Shown here in pieces: positions 26,295 to 35,364 of a DNA stretch of 64,000 nucleotides. How positions within the stretch are numbered: the first letter of the stretch is position 1; each line of letters starts with the position of its first letter. The stretch comes from Larkinella terrae (GTDB taxonomy: Bacteria; Bacteroidota; Bacteroidia; Cytophagales; Spirosomataceae): positions 496,001 to 560,000 of the forward strand of contig NZ_WJXZ01000009.1 of NCBI RefSeq assembly GCF_009668025.1. Direction: 5' to 3'. The notes below the pieces were generated by a model. The model did no database searches, was not told where the DNA came from, and saw nothing but the letters and a program-made list of their open reading frames with translations. Both the position numbers and the translations under genes were made by a program.

Positions 26295-26408
26295 ATGGCC
26301 CAGCAAAAAGCACCCTCAAAAGGAAGCGCTAAAAAACCGTCCGAGAAAACACTAAAGGAAAAACGTGCCGACAAACAGGCGAAGCGCGACAGCAAAAAGG
26401 ATTATTAA
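26295..26408 (+). CDS. 37-residue Lys-rich basic protein
   Basis: A short frame, ATG at 26295 to TAA at 26408, encoding 37 residues with 13 Lys and 3 Arg (MAQQKAPSKGSAKKPSEK and so on). Its composition and Ala/Lys/Ser repeats resemble histone-H1-like or ribosome-associated tails seen as small hypotheticals in Cytophagales. It stands alone after a gene-free 220 bases and its stop meets that of the radical SAM gene with no base between. Function unknown. Confidence 0.6.
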   Translation: MAQQKAPSKGSAKKPSEKTLKEKRADKQAKRDSKKDY

Positions 26409-28607
26409 TCACACCACCAACAGGCCATTCTGCCGCAAACTTCGACCGATTTCCGACTGCATGAAGTTCCCAAAGCGCCCTAACCCGGCGGTTTCAAAGT
26501 CCGCTTTTAAGCCGTCGAGGGACCAGGGTTCGTGCTTTGCAATCACCAGTTGGGGCATGATTTTCGCCAGCCACTCACCCACCGGCACACTCGTTTCCAG
26601 AGCCCATTCGTTTTTCTTCGAATAAAAAACCAGTTCGGCCAGTTCAACTACCTTTTTACCCTTTTTGACTTCCAGCACCGAAAGATTCGGCACGCTCCCC
26701 AGCCAGACCACGAGCGCATTGGGCCGAAAATCACTGTCTGATAACTGACGAATACTCTTTTCGATATAGTTCGCCGGAATGGTGGTCGGTGGCGTTTTAA
26801 AGTCAAACCAGCTTTTGAGCGGAAACTCGAAACACACGCCGTGCATGTAATTGAACAGTGACTTTCGTAAGCCTTCCGAGAACTGGCCGTGATCGCAGCC
26901 GAGCGGGTCGTCGTGGTCCAGATCGTTGTCGGCAAATAAACCGGTTTCGGGGCCGATTCGCATCACGTCGAAACCCGCCGGATGCAATCCCACCGGGCTG
27001 TGGGCAGTCATCGCAAACCGGTGCCAGAACCCCGACTGGACAATTCCGATTTCAAATAATTGCCGCACCATCTCCAGTGAATCGATCGTCTCCTGGGCGG
27101 TTTGCGTCGGAAACCCGTACATTAAATAGGCGTGCACCATAATACCCGCCTGAGTGAATCCATCGGCCACACGGGCCACCTGCGCAACGGTTACGCCCTT
27201 TTTCATGCGTTCGAGCAGCCGGTCCGAGGCAACTTCCAGCCCACCCGAAACTGCAATGCAGCCCGACGCTTTCAACAAACGGCACAGATCGGGTGTAAAG
27301 TTTTTTTCAAACCGAATGTTTGTCCACCAGACCACGGTCAGCTTCCGGCGAATGATTTCCAGGGCCAGATCACGCATCAAGGCGGGCGGGGCGGCTTCGT
27401 CGACGAAGTGAAACCCATTCTGACCGGTTTGTTTGATAATTTCTTCGATCCGGTCGCAGAGTAAAGCCGCCGTCAGCGGTTCGTAGCGTTTGATGTAGTC
27501 GAGCGTTACGTCGCAAAACGAACACTTTCCCCAGTAGCAGCCGTGCGCCAGCGTCAGCTTGTTCCAGCGTCCGTCGCTCCAGAGTCGGTGCATCGGATTG
27601 ACGATTTCGATGACTGATAAATAGTCGTTCAGCGGCAAATCGCGGTAGTCAGGTGTGCCGGTATCGCGCTGCGGAATATCCCGCTCCCGGTTCTGGTTGT
27701 GGTACGTTACAAGCCCGTCCGTCCGGGAATAAACCCGTTTCAAACCTTCCCGTTCGCGGTTTCCCGCTAGGTAATCCAGCAGCGAAAGCAGTGGAGCTTC
27801 GCCATCGTCGAGGCAGATGTAATCGACGTAATCAAAAACGCGGGGTTCTTTCAGCGACCGAAGTTCGGTGTTGGCGTAGCCCCCGCCCATGATGACGGCA
27901 ATCTGCGGATGGTTTTTCTTCAGATACTGGCCGCATTTTAACGCTCCGTAAAGATTTCCCGGAAACGGAACCGTCAGACAAACCACGTTAGGGTTCCACG
28001 CCTGAATCCGCTTTTCGAGCAAGTTCGTTAGAGTAACCGAAATCAGGGTTTCGGGAGCTAATAAAGCCGAGTTGATTTCGTCGAAATGCGTTGCTGAACG
28101 GCCCAAACGTTCGGCGTAGCGGCTGAAACCAAAGTGCGGGTCCACCGCTTCGGTAATCAGATCGGCCAGATCTTCGAGGTATAAAGTGGCCAGATGGCGG
28201 GCTTTGTCGTGAATTCCCATCGTGCCGAAGGCCCAGTCCAGTTCGTCGAGCAGCTCAAACCGCGCGGCTTCGGGCAGGTACGAGCGGTCGCAAATGCCGT
28301 GGGCCAGGGTTGGATTTTTGTTCTGCAAAAACCGGATAACCGGATCGATGGTGCTGATGTAATCCTCTTTCAGCGAAAAAATCCGATAGCTGTTTTCGGA
28401 CAATTCCGCGTCCGAAGCCTCCAGTTCGTCGAAAAGCGTTTTCAGCCCTTTCGCCGAAAATAAGTTTAGAATTACCTCGATACCCAGATCAGCCTGGTAC
28501 GACTGAAAGCCTTTCGTGTTCAGGAACCCTTTGAGGTAAGCCGTCGCCGGATACGGCGTGTTAAGCTGCGTGAAAGGCGGGGTAATAAAAAGGATCTTCG
28601 GTTCCAA
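26409..28607 (-). CDS. B12-binding-domain radical SAM protein with CX4CX2C motif
   Basis: A large radical SAM enzyme (732 residues from TTG at 28607). An N-terminal Rossmann-type domain (up to about residue 290, with VVCLTVPFPGN and IAVIMGGGYAN) resembles cobalamin-binding domains but lacks the DxHxxG cobalamin-ligand motif. The radical SAM barrel has the cluster motif HGCYWGKCSFCD (Cys357, 362, 365), i.e. CX4CX2C rather than the usual CX3CX2C. GGLEVASDRLLERMKKG and MVHAYLMYGFPTQT fit later barrel strands. An alternative TTG at 28634 overlaps a TACCTTTG box (28632-28639), so I prefer 28607. Reaction unknown. Confidence 0.87.
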   Translation of the reverse strand: MEPKILFITPPFTQLNTPYPATAYLKGFLNTKGFQSYQADLGIEVILNLFSAKGLKTLFDELEASDAELSENSYRIFSLKEDYISTIDPVIRFLQNKNPTLAHGICDRSYLPEAARFELLDELDWAFGTMGIHDKARHLATLYLEDLADLITEAVDPHFGFSRYAERLGRSATHFDEINSALLAPETLISVTLTNLLEKRIQAWNPNVVCLTVPFPGNLYGALKCGQYLKKNHPQIAVIMGGGYANTELRSLKEPRVFDYVDYICLDDGEAPLLSLLDYLAGNREREGLKRVYSRTDGLVTYHNQNRERDIPQRDTGTPDYRDLPLNDYLSVIEIVNPMHRLWSDGRWNKLTLAHGCYWGKCSFCDVTLDYIKRYEPLTAALLCDRIEEIIKQTGQNGFHFVDEAAPPALMRDLALEIIRRKLTVVWWTNIRFEKNFTPDLCRLLKASGCIAVSGGLEVASDRLLERMKKGVTVAQVARVADGFTQAGIMVHAYLMYGFPTQTAQETIDSLEMVRQLFEIGIVQSGFWHRFAMTAHSPVGLHPAGFDVMRIGPETGLFADNDLDHDDPLGCDHGQFSEGLRKSLFNYMHGVCFEFPLKSWFDFKTPPTTIPANYIEKSIRQLSDSDFRPNALVVWLGSVPNLSVLEVKKGKKVVELAELVFYSKKNEWALETSVPVGEWLAKIMPQLVIAKHEPWSLDGLKADFETAGLGRFGNFMQSEIGRSLRQNGLLVV

Positions 28608-28705
28608 GGAGTAACGGCGCTTCGTTTCCCACAAAGGTAGTTCTTGTTCTTCAGAAATAGCTCTTCTGAGAAATGCGTCCTATTTTAGCGTAACTGAATA
28701 CATCC

Positions 28706-30274
28706 ATGAAAAAACATCTCCTTTTTGCGCTTTTGGTTGCTTCGACGGCCCAAAGCCAGCCCAAACCCGTTGCGGGGGATCGTGTACCGGCCTCCTATTC
28801 GACCAGCTACCAGCCCCCGGTTTTTACCGATCCGCAGCGTAATGAAAAGATCAAAGCGGTTTTCCCGGCCATCGACAATCTTTTCCGAGATTATGCCACG
28901 AAAAACCACTTTCCGGGTCTGGCCTTCGGCATTGTGGTCGATGGCAAGCTGGTGCACGCGGGCGGTTTTGGGTTTACGGATGTTGCTAAAAAAACGGCGG
29001 CAACGCCCCAATCACTGTTCCGGATTGCGTCGATGAGCAAGAGTGTAACCACAATGGCCATTCTGAAACTACGCGACGAAGGCAAACTCCGGCTCGATGA
29101 TCCGGCGTATCTGTACATCCCGGAGTTGAAAAGATTGTCGTATCTCACGTCTGATTCGCCCCTGATCACCATCCGGCATCTGATGACGCATTCGGCGGGA
29201 TTTCCCGAAGACAATCCGTGGGGTGACCGGCAACTGGACGACAGCCCGGCGGATCTGATCAGGCTGATCGAAGGCGGATTTTCGCTGTCAAACGTTCCGG
29301 GGGTTACCTATGAGTACAGCAATCTGGCGTTTGCGATGTTGGGTGCCATTATCAGTAAAGTTTCCGGAAAACCGTACCAGCAATTCATCGATGACGCAAT
29401 TTTTAAACCGCTGGGCATGACCCACACGGTTTGGGAGTACAACAAAGTGCCTCCCGGCCAGTTGGCTCACGGCTACCGCTGGCAGAACAACGACTGGCTG
29501 GAAGAACCGCTGCTGCACGACGGTTCTTACGGTGCGATGGGCGGTTTGATAACTTCCGTTGAAGATTTCAGCAAATACCTGGCGTTCCATGAATCGGCCT
29601 GGCCACCCCAAAGTAGCGCCGAAACCGGTCCGGTAAAAAGGAGCTCATTGCGCGAAATGCAGCAGCCCTGGACGTTTAACAACCTGAATGCCAGTTTTAA
29701 ATACCCAAACGGCCGTGCCTGCCCTATGGTGAGTAGTTACGGATACGGTTTGCGCTGGAGCCGCGATTGCGAAGGCCGCGTGTACGTTGGGCACACGGGT
29801 GGTTTGCCCGGTTTTGGCAGTCAGTGGTGGATTATGCCGGAATACGGAATCGGGGTTGTGGCTTACGGTAACCTGACTTATGCCGGTATGGCAACGGTCA
29901 ACTGGGCGGTTCTGGATACGCTGATTGCGACGGCGGGGCTGAAACCGAGGATGATACCGGTTTCTAAAATTCTGGCACAGCGGAAAGCCGAGATTGTCAA
30001 ACTGTTGCCCGACTGGACGAATGCGGCCAGTAGCACGATTTTTGCAGAAAACTTCTTCCCGGATCAATCCGTGGAATTTCGTCGGAAAGCGGTTCAGGAT
30101 TTGTACGCCAAAGCCGGAAAAACCATTCGGATCGGTGAACTATTGGCGGATAACCAGTTGCGGGGGCGGTTTTTGATCGAGGGCGAGAAGGCCAATATTG
30201 AGGTATTTTTTACGCTTACACCCGAAAATCCGGCTTTAATTCAGCAGTTGGACTTTAAAGAAGTGAAGAAATAA
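28706..30274 (+). CDS. Secreted serine hydrolase, class C beta-lactamase family
   Basis: A 522-residue protein with a signal peptide (cut near residue 17) and the penicillin-binding/class C fold. The catalytic SxxK is SMSK (Ser109-Lys112), the YxN motif is Tyr204-Ser-Asn206, and the HTG variant of the KTG triad is His363-Thr-Gly365 in VGHTGGLPG. A C-terminal domain (about 430-522) follows. The HTG form is typical of esterases and D-amino-acid peptidases rather than true beta-lactamases. Confidence 0.9.
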   Translation: MKKHLLFALLVASTAQSQPKPVAGDRVPASYSTSYQPPVFTDPQRNEKIKAVFPAIDNLFRDYATKNHFPGLAFGIVVDGKLVHAGGFGFTDVAKKTAATPQSLFRIASMSKSVTTMAILKLRDEGKLRLDDPAYLYIPELKRLSYLTSDSPLITIRHLMTHSAGFPEDNPWGDRQLDDSPADLIRLIEGGFSLSNVPGVTYEYSNLAFAMLGAIISKVSGKPYQQFIDDAIFKPLGMTHTVWEYNKVPPGQLAHGYRWQNNDWLEEPLLHDGSYGAMGGLITSVEDFSKYLAFHESAWPPQSSAETGPVKRSSLREMQQPWTFNNLNASFKYPNGRACPMVSSYGYGLRWSRDCEGRVYVGHTGGLPGFGSQWWIMPEYGIGVVAYGNLTYAGMATVNWAVLDTLIATAGLKPRMIPVSKILAQRKAEIVKLLPDWTNAASSTIFAENFFPDQSVEFRRKAVQDLYAKAGKTIRIGELLADNQLRGRFLIEGEKANIEVFFTLTPENPALIQQLDFKEVKK

Positions 30275-30332
30275 ACATTCTTGCTACCTTCAGGTTTCTT
30301 TCAGTTGTATCCAATATTTCTCTACTATCGAG

Positions 30333-32690
30333 GTGGTAAGTATAAGCACAGTGGAGCGGACACGCCCCGGACACGTCCCCCAACTACATATACTGTGGAT
30401 AGGTGACACCGTCGATTCGCGAATCCAGCGCCTTCTGGCTAAAACCTACTTTTTCGAAACAGTTCCCGACGCGGTTTCGGCGCTTCGAAACATTAGCCAA
30501 AACCGCCCTGATGTGATCATTTGTGCTGATCAGCGTCCGGTTTTTGGTGAGTTATCGCTGATTCACCTGCTGAAAAATGATGCAAAAACGGCATTCATAC
30601 CGATTATCCAACTGATCGATAAAGAGGCCGACCGGAGCCATGATGCCACTGAGCATCCGGCGGATGATCACCTTGCGACCCCCTTTCCGGCCCGGGAGCT
30701 GGTCACGCGGGTGCGCATTCAACTTGCGATTTCCCAGACTCGAAACGAGGGGGAACGGAAGCTGCAAAATGTCATCAATCAGGCACCGATGGGCATTGCG
30801 GTTTTGCGGGGCAGGGAGTTCATTTTTGAAGCGGCCAACAACAATTACCTGAATCTGATCGACAAAGCTCCGAACGAGATTCTTGAAAAACCCATTCTGG
30901 ATGCATTACCGGAGCTAAAAAATCAGGGTATTTTCGAATTGCTGACGCGGGTAGTCGAAACCGTTGAGCCTTATTTCGGCAACGAATATCCGGTTACCCT
31001 GAAACGTCACGGGAAAGACGAACTGGTTTATTTTAACTTTGTTTACCAGCCCCTGCAGGAAGATGATACAATCATCGGTGTAGTGGTGGTTGCCAATGAC
31101 GTAACGACCCTGGTAAAATCCAAACATGCGTTGCAGGAGAGCGAACGCCAGTTTCGGAATATGGTCATTCAGTCGCCCATTCCAATGACGATTTTTCGGG
31201 GACCGGATCACATTATCGAAATCGCCAACGAAAGCCTGCTGAACAACATCTGGAAACGGTCCCTTTCCGAAGTTCAGGGGAAGAAATTATTGGATTTATT
31301 TCCCGAACTGAACAACCAGCAGTTCCCTAAGCTGTTGGAAAATGTCCTTAAAACCGGGATATCGTATACCGAAAAAGAAGCATTGGCCTACGTTAATTCG
31401 CCGGAAGGCATGGGCAAATACTACCTCGATTTTGAGTACGCTCCTTTGTTTGATACCGAGAATAGCGTTTCCGGTATCATGGTGACGGTGAACGATGTAA
31501 CGGAAAAGGTGGAGGCCCGGATGTCTATTTTTGAAGCCGAACAGCGTTCTCGTCTGGCCATCGAAGCCGCCGAAATGGGAACGTATGACTGGGACATGGA
31601 AACCGATGATTTCCAGTATTCGGACCGGCTGGCGGAAATTTTCGGGTTTTCAACGGATCGCTTTCACCCCCAAAAAGAATTCAGCAATGCCATTCACCCG
31701 GATTTTATTCAGGTTCGGGCCCGGGCGTTTGAGGAAGCTACCCAAACAGGGCGGCTTTTTTACGAATCCCGGCTGGCGCGGCCCGACCACGCGGTTCAGT
31801 GGGTGCGTTTTGCGGGAAAAATCATTTTTGATCAGAATCAAAAAAGTCGGCGGTTGTTAGGAACGGCTCTCGACATTACCCAGCAGGTTGTAGCCCGGAA
31901 AAATCTGGAGGAAATTGCCGAGGAGCTGGAAAAGCGGGTTGCTGAACGGACGCTGCAGCTTCAGAATATCAACCAGGAGTTGGTACGAACCAATCACGAA
32001 CTGGAGCAGTTCGCCTACATTGCCAGCCACGATTTACAGGAACCGCTGCGAAAAATTCAGACGTTTATCGAATTGCTTCAGGAAGATAGTCACGATCCGG
32101 CAACCGCGCAGGCGCTGTTTGCCAAAATCAGTTCGTCGGCCCAGCGAATGTCGGCGCTGATCAAGGATGTGCTGAACTACTCCCGGCTTTCGAAAACCGA
32201 TGACGAATTTACGGCTACCGACCTTAACTTGATTCTGACGAATGTGATCACGGATTTTGAGCTATTAATCGACCAGAAGGGCGCGGTTATTTTCAACGAT
32301 CCCTTGCCGACGATCAGAGCCATTCCGCTGCAGTTGAATCAGCTTTTTTCAAACCTAATTGGTAACTCACTCAAATTCACCGAGAAAAATCCGGAAATTC
32401 GGATTACATCTGAGGTTTTACCCCCGGGGACACTGCAACATCTCTCCCATCTGGATCGGAATAGCTCCTATTTAAAACTTCTGTTTAAAGACAACGGGAT
32501 CGGTTTTGAACAACACTATGCTGAGCAGATTTTCACCATTTTCCACCGGTTGAACGGGCGAAAATCGTATTCCGGAACGGGCATTGGCCTGGCTTTGTGC
32601 AAAAAAATTGTTGAAAATCACAAAGGGTTTATCTTTGCGGAAAGTGCTCTGGATCAGGGTGCTTCCTTCACCATTTACTTGCCGGTTTAA
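30333..32690 (+). CDS. Multi-PAS sensor histidine kinase with N-terminal pseudo-receiver
   Basis: 785 residues from a GTG start. Order: a receiver-like domain (about 16-132), three PAS domains (about 142-260, 270-395, 402-520), a coiled coil (520-555), a HisKA domain with the phosphoacceptor in IASHDLQEPLRK (His566), and a HATPase with LFSNLIGNSLKF, DNGIGF and GTGIGLALCKKI. In the receiver, Asp66 could be the phosphoacceptor, but the conserved Lys of the KPF motif is missing (ATPF at 115-118). The kinase half resembles light- or cell-density-type PAS kinases. No transmembrane segment, so it is cytoplasmic; no response regulator is adjacent. Confidence 0.9.
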   Translation: MVSISTVERTRPGHVPQLHILWIGDTVDSRIQRLLAKTYFFETVPDAVSALRNISQNRPDVIICADQRPVFGELSLIHLLKNDAKTAFIPIIQLIDKEADRSHDATEHPADDHLATPFPARELVTRVRIQLAISQTRNEGERKLQNVINQAPMGIAVLRGREFIFEAANNNYLNLIDKAPNEILEKPILDALPELKNQGIFELLTRVVETVEPYFGNEYPVTLKRHGKDELVYFNFVYQPLQEDDTIIGVVVVANDVTTLVKSKHALQESERQFRNMVIQSPIPMTIFRGPDHIIEIANESLLNNIWKRSLSEVQGKKLLDLFPELNNQQFPKLLENVLKTGISYTEKEALAYVNSPEGMGKYYLDFEYAPLFDTENSVSGIMVTVNDVTEKVEARMSIFEAEQRSRLAIEAAEMGTYDWDMETDDFQYSDRLAEIFGFSTDRFHPQKEFSNAIHPDFIQVRARAFEEATQTGRLFYESRLARPDHAVQWVRFAGKIIFDQNQKSRRLLGTALDITQQVVARKNLEEIAEELEKRVAERTLQLQNINQELVRTNHELEQFAYIASHDLQEPLRKIQTFIELLQEDSHDPATAQALFAKISSSAQRMSALIKDVLNYSRLSKTDDEFTATDLNLILTNVITDFELLIDQKGAVIFNDPLPTIRAIPLQLNQLFSNLIGNSLKFTEKNPEIRITSEVLPPGTLQHLSHLDRNSSYLKLLFKDNGIGFEQHYAEQIFTIFHRLNGRKSYSGTGIGLALCKKIVENHKGFIFAESALDQGASFTIYLPV

Positions 32691-32694
32691 ATTT

Positions 32695-32792
32695 CGGTTT
32701 ACGGTGCCTGACGCATTCATTATTGAATGATTACGACTGCGCGGGGAGCGTTTCTACTGCAAATCCGTAAACCGTCCACCGTAACTGATAAA
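32695..32792. repeat. Heptad inverted repeat D (short)
   Basis: CGGTTTACGG (32695-32704) is a perfect 10-bp inverted match to CCGTAAACCG (32765-32774). The right side continues as in-phase seven-base words fitting CCGTnnn to 32785. The words resemble those of repeat A. It lies between the PAS kinase stop and the ThuA start. Confidence 0.55.
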
Positions 32793-32796
32793 TCCT

Positions 32797-33624
32797 ATGC
32801 CCCAATCCTTTAAATTCATCGTTCTGATTCTGCTTTGTTTTGTTTCCGGAGCGCAGGCGCAAAACCGGTCACCTAAATTCAAAGTGATTGCTTTTTTTAC
32901 GGCGAAGAATGACAAAGCGCACATTAGTTTTGTGCGCGAAGCCAATGAATGGTTTCCCAAAATGGCCGCCAAATACCATTTCAGTTACGATTCCACGTCC
33001 AACTGGAGTCATCTTAATGCCGATTTCCTCGCTAATTATCAGGTTGTTGTCTTTTTTGATACCCGCCCCGAAGCACCGGAACAACGGGCGGCTTTTCAGA
33101 AATACATGGAAAATGGCGGAGCCTGGATGGGGTTCCATTTTGCCGCCTTTGCCCTAACCCCTTCCGCCTATCCCCAGAATTGGGACTGGTATCATAATGA
33201 ATTTATTGGGGCTGGCTCGTATAAAAGCAACACCTGGCGACCAACCCCGGCGATTCTTCGGGTTGCGAACCGCAAACACCCGGCGACTAAAAAGTTACCG
33301 GTAACGTTTAAATCCGCGCCGAATGAGTGGTACCGCTGGACCAATGATTTGAAAAGCAATCCGGATATTAACATTCTCGTTTCCATCGACTCCACCAGCT
33401 TTCCGTTGGGAACCGGTCCAAAACCGCACGAAATCTGGCACAGCGGTTATTATCCCGTGGTTTGGACGAATAAAAAATACCGCATGCTTTATTTAAACAT
33501 GGGGCATAACGACATCGATTACGAGCATAAAACCCACAAAGAGCTCTCGTCGTCGTTTTCCAGTGACGACCAGAATCAGCTGCTGATCAACGGGTTGTTG
33601 TGGTTGGGAAGTGGCCGGAAATGA
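32797..33624 (+). CDS. ThuA domain protein (trehalose utilisation-like)
   Basis: A 275-residue exported protein (signal peptide cut after AQAQ) with the flavodoxin/glutamine-amidotransferase-like ThuA fold: VVVFFDTRPEAPEQRAAFQKYMENGG, GFHFAAFAL, a WYRWTNDL segment and PVVWTNKKYRMLYLNMGHNDIDY. ThuA proteins occur with Gfo/Idh/MocA oxidoreductases in sugar pathways; here that partner lies 25 kb away. Catalysis is unproven in the family. Confidence 0.88.
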   Translation: MPQSFKFIVLILLCFVSGAQAQNRSPKFKVIAFFTAKNDKAHISFVREANEWFPKMAAKYHFSYDSTSNWSHLNADFLANYQVVVFFDTRPEAPEQRAAFQKYMENGGAWMGFHFAAFALTPSAYPQNWDWYHNEFIGAGSYKSNTWRPTPAILRVANRKHPATKKLPVTFKSAPNEWYRWTNDLKSNPDINILVSIDSTSFPLGTGPKPHEIWHSGYYPVVWTNKKYRMLYLNMGHNDIDYEHKTHKELSSSFSSDDQNQLLINGLLWLGSGRK

Positions 33625-33706
33625 GGTGTACGAGTAAACCGTTTCCTAAAATGTGCTAGTACCGGCATACGAACTTTTTTACATTCGTATAACAACAGGT
33701 CCGCTA

Positions 33707-34258
33707 ATGGCACATAAAGGAAAAGAAATTCGCAATCCGAAAACTGGTCAAACGATCCAGTTTGTTAAAACCCGGGCCGATACCAATGGCCGGTATCTGG
33801 AATTAATTTCTACCTACGAATCCCATTCCAAAGAGCCCATTCCGCATTATCACCCCAGGCAGGACGAGTATTTTGAGGTATTACAGGGTGAATTAAGTGT
33901 TCGTTTAAAGGGAAAGTTAACAACGCTTCAACCCGGCGATACAATTCATATTGAGCGAAATACGGTTCACTCGATGTGGAACGGCACCGCCGAAAAAACC
34001 GTCATTTCCTGGAAGACCGTGCCGGCAATGGACACGGAATATTTGCTGGAACTAAACACCGGGCTGGCCAATGATGACAAAACCAATGCGGATGGCGTTC
34101 CCGATTTGCTGCAGGTGGCGCTGATGATGAATCATTATGACCACGTTTTCCGGGTAGCCAAACCGCCCTTTTTCGTTCAAAAAGTAATTTTTGGGATTCT
34201 GACGCCGTTCGCCAGGCTGCTTGGCTACAAATCGTATTATCAAAAATACATTGATTAG
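33707..34258 (+). CDS. Cupin domain protein
   Basis: 183 residues from the ATG at 33707 (MAHKGKEIRNPKTGQ). An earlier GTG at 33653 would add an unlike extension. The cupin motif 1 fits PHYHPRQDEYFEVLQGELSV (His-His-Glu ligands) and motif 2 fits LQPGDTIHIERNTVHSMWN. The C-terminal 70 residues are helical and end with a hydrophobic stretch (GILTPFARLLGYK). The metal and substrate are unknown. It converges with the deaminase gene across the inverted repeat at 34278-34409. Confidence 0.83.
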   Translation: MAHKGKEIRNPKTGQTIQFVKTRADTNGRYLELISTYESHSKEPIPHYHPRQDEYFEVLQGELSVRLKGKLTTLQPGDTIHIERNTVHSMWNGTAEKTVISWKTVPAMDTEYLLELNTGLANDDKTNADGVPDLLQVALMMNHYDHVFRVAKPPFFVQKVIFGILTPFARLLGYKSYYQKYID

Positions 34259-34277
34259 GTCGCACCCCATCAGCGAC

Positions 34278-34409
34278 CACACCCAGTCAGCGGTCAAAGA
34301 CCCTGACTGCGGTGGCTTTGGTATATATTTCTTCTAAATTTAAAAGGAGATTTCTATTGAAAATAAAATTTCAACCGCAGTCAGGGTCTTCGACCGCTGA
34401 CTGGGTGTG
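34278..34409. repeat. 36-bp inverted repeat with self-folding arms
   Basis: The left arm 34278-34313 and right arm 34374-34409 match as inverted copies at 35 of 36 positions, around a 60-base AT-rich centre. Each arm is itself a hairpin (CAGTCAG-C-GGTC, short loop, GACC-CTGACTG). It fills the 218-base gap between two convergent genes, so it could act as a two-way terminator or be a MITE-like element. Confidence 0.8.
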
Positions 34410-34476
34410 ATCGTGGTCGGCGTTTGGCTAGCAATGGCCGAAACCGTTACATCCGACTCGCCCAATTTCCGATTGG

Positions 34477-35349
34477 TTACAGGTCTAAAACCGGGCTGCG
34501 GCCCTGCAAACCACCGGTGTGAATAGCAACCACCGTCGCGTCCGGTAAAAAGAAACCATTTCTGGCCAGATCGTAAATACCGTACAGCATTTTACCGGTG
34601 TATACCTGCTCGATCCGCACCCCGGTTTTGCGTTCAAAGTGTTGGATAAAGCTCAGCAAGTCGGGCGTGGTTTTGGCATAACCGCCAAAGTGATAATCCG
34701 TTAGAATCTGCGCCGTTGAATGGTTTGTAGGTACAAACCCTTTTAGGGCCGAAAATCCCAGCACGTTCGTTCCGGCTGGTGCCGACTTTTCAAGACCCGC
34801 CAGCGTCCCGCCCGTTCCGACGGGGCAACAGACGTAGTCCGGAATTCCTCCCAATTGTTGTATAATTTCCGGAATTATTTCCGCCGTACCGAGCACCGCC
34901 AGATCATTCGTGCCCCCTTCCGGTAATTCGTAAAACGAGCCAAAATGGTGCCGAAGCTGCTCTCGAAAAACCGCATCCGCCCGGTTTCTGAACTGCGCAC
35001 GCGAAATGAAATGGAGGTACATGCCCTGCTCCCGGGCAAAAGTCAGGGTCGGAGTGTCGCGCTCCCGGTGGTCTTCGCCCCGAATCACGCCAATTGTTGA
35101 AAAACCGTACTCACGCCCGGCGGCCGCTACGGCGTAAATGTGGTTGGAATAAGCCCCTCCGTACGTTAAAAGGGTGTCGTGGCCGGATTGATGGGCCTCG
35201 GTGAGGTTGTATTTCAGTTTTCGCCATTTATTCCCGGATATGGACGGATGGAGCTCGTCATCCCTCTTCAGATAAAGCCGAAAAGAGATCGGTTCCGGAA
35301 ACGGATCTGGCAGGTATTGGAGTCGGGAAAAGTCAGAAACCGTCAGCAA
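34477..35349 (-). CDS. 1-aminocyclopropane-1-carboxylate deaminase / D-cysteine desulfhydrase family
   Basis: A 290-residue PLP enzyme of the tryptophan synthase beta superfamily. The Schiff-base lysine fits SGNKWRKLKY (Lys41), the Asn-Ser-Asn-type loop is YGGAYSNHIYAVAAAGRE, and the phosphate loop is CCPVGTGGTLAGL. Such enzymes break down ACC or D-cysteine; many bacterial members are D-cysteine desulfhydrases. The frame has no ATG near its start: a stop lies 15 bases upstream and TTG at 35347-35349 is the only candidate. It follows the small lipoprotein gene by 15 bases, so both are one operon. Confidence 0.88.
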   Translation of the reverse strand: MLTVSDFSRLQYLPDPFPEPISFRLYLKRDDELHPSISGNKWRKLKYNLTEAHQSGHDTLLTYGGAYSNHIYAVAAAGREYGFSTIGVIRGEDHRERDTPTLTFAREQGMYLHFISRAQFRNRADAVFREQLRHHFGSFYELPEGGTNDLAVLGTAEIIPEIIQQLGGIPDYVCCPVGTGGTLAGLEKSAPAGTNVLGFSALKGFVPTNHSTAQILTDYHFGGYAKTTPDLLSFIQHFERKTGVRIEQVYTGKMLYGIYDLARNGFFLPDATVVAIHTGGLQGRSPVLDL

Positions 35350-35364
35350 ATCCGTCCCGCTCGA

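Noticed and set aside
28706-30274. True class C beta-lactamase (resistance gene)
   Set aside because: The SxxK and YxN motifs fit the superfamily, but the KTG is HTG and a large extra domain follows, as in esterases and peptidases; no resistance role can be claimed.
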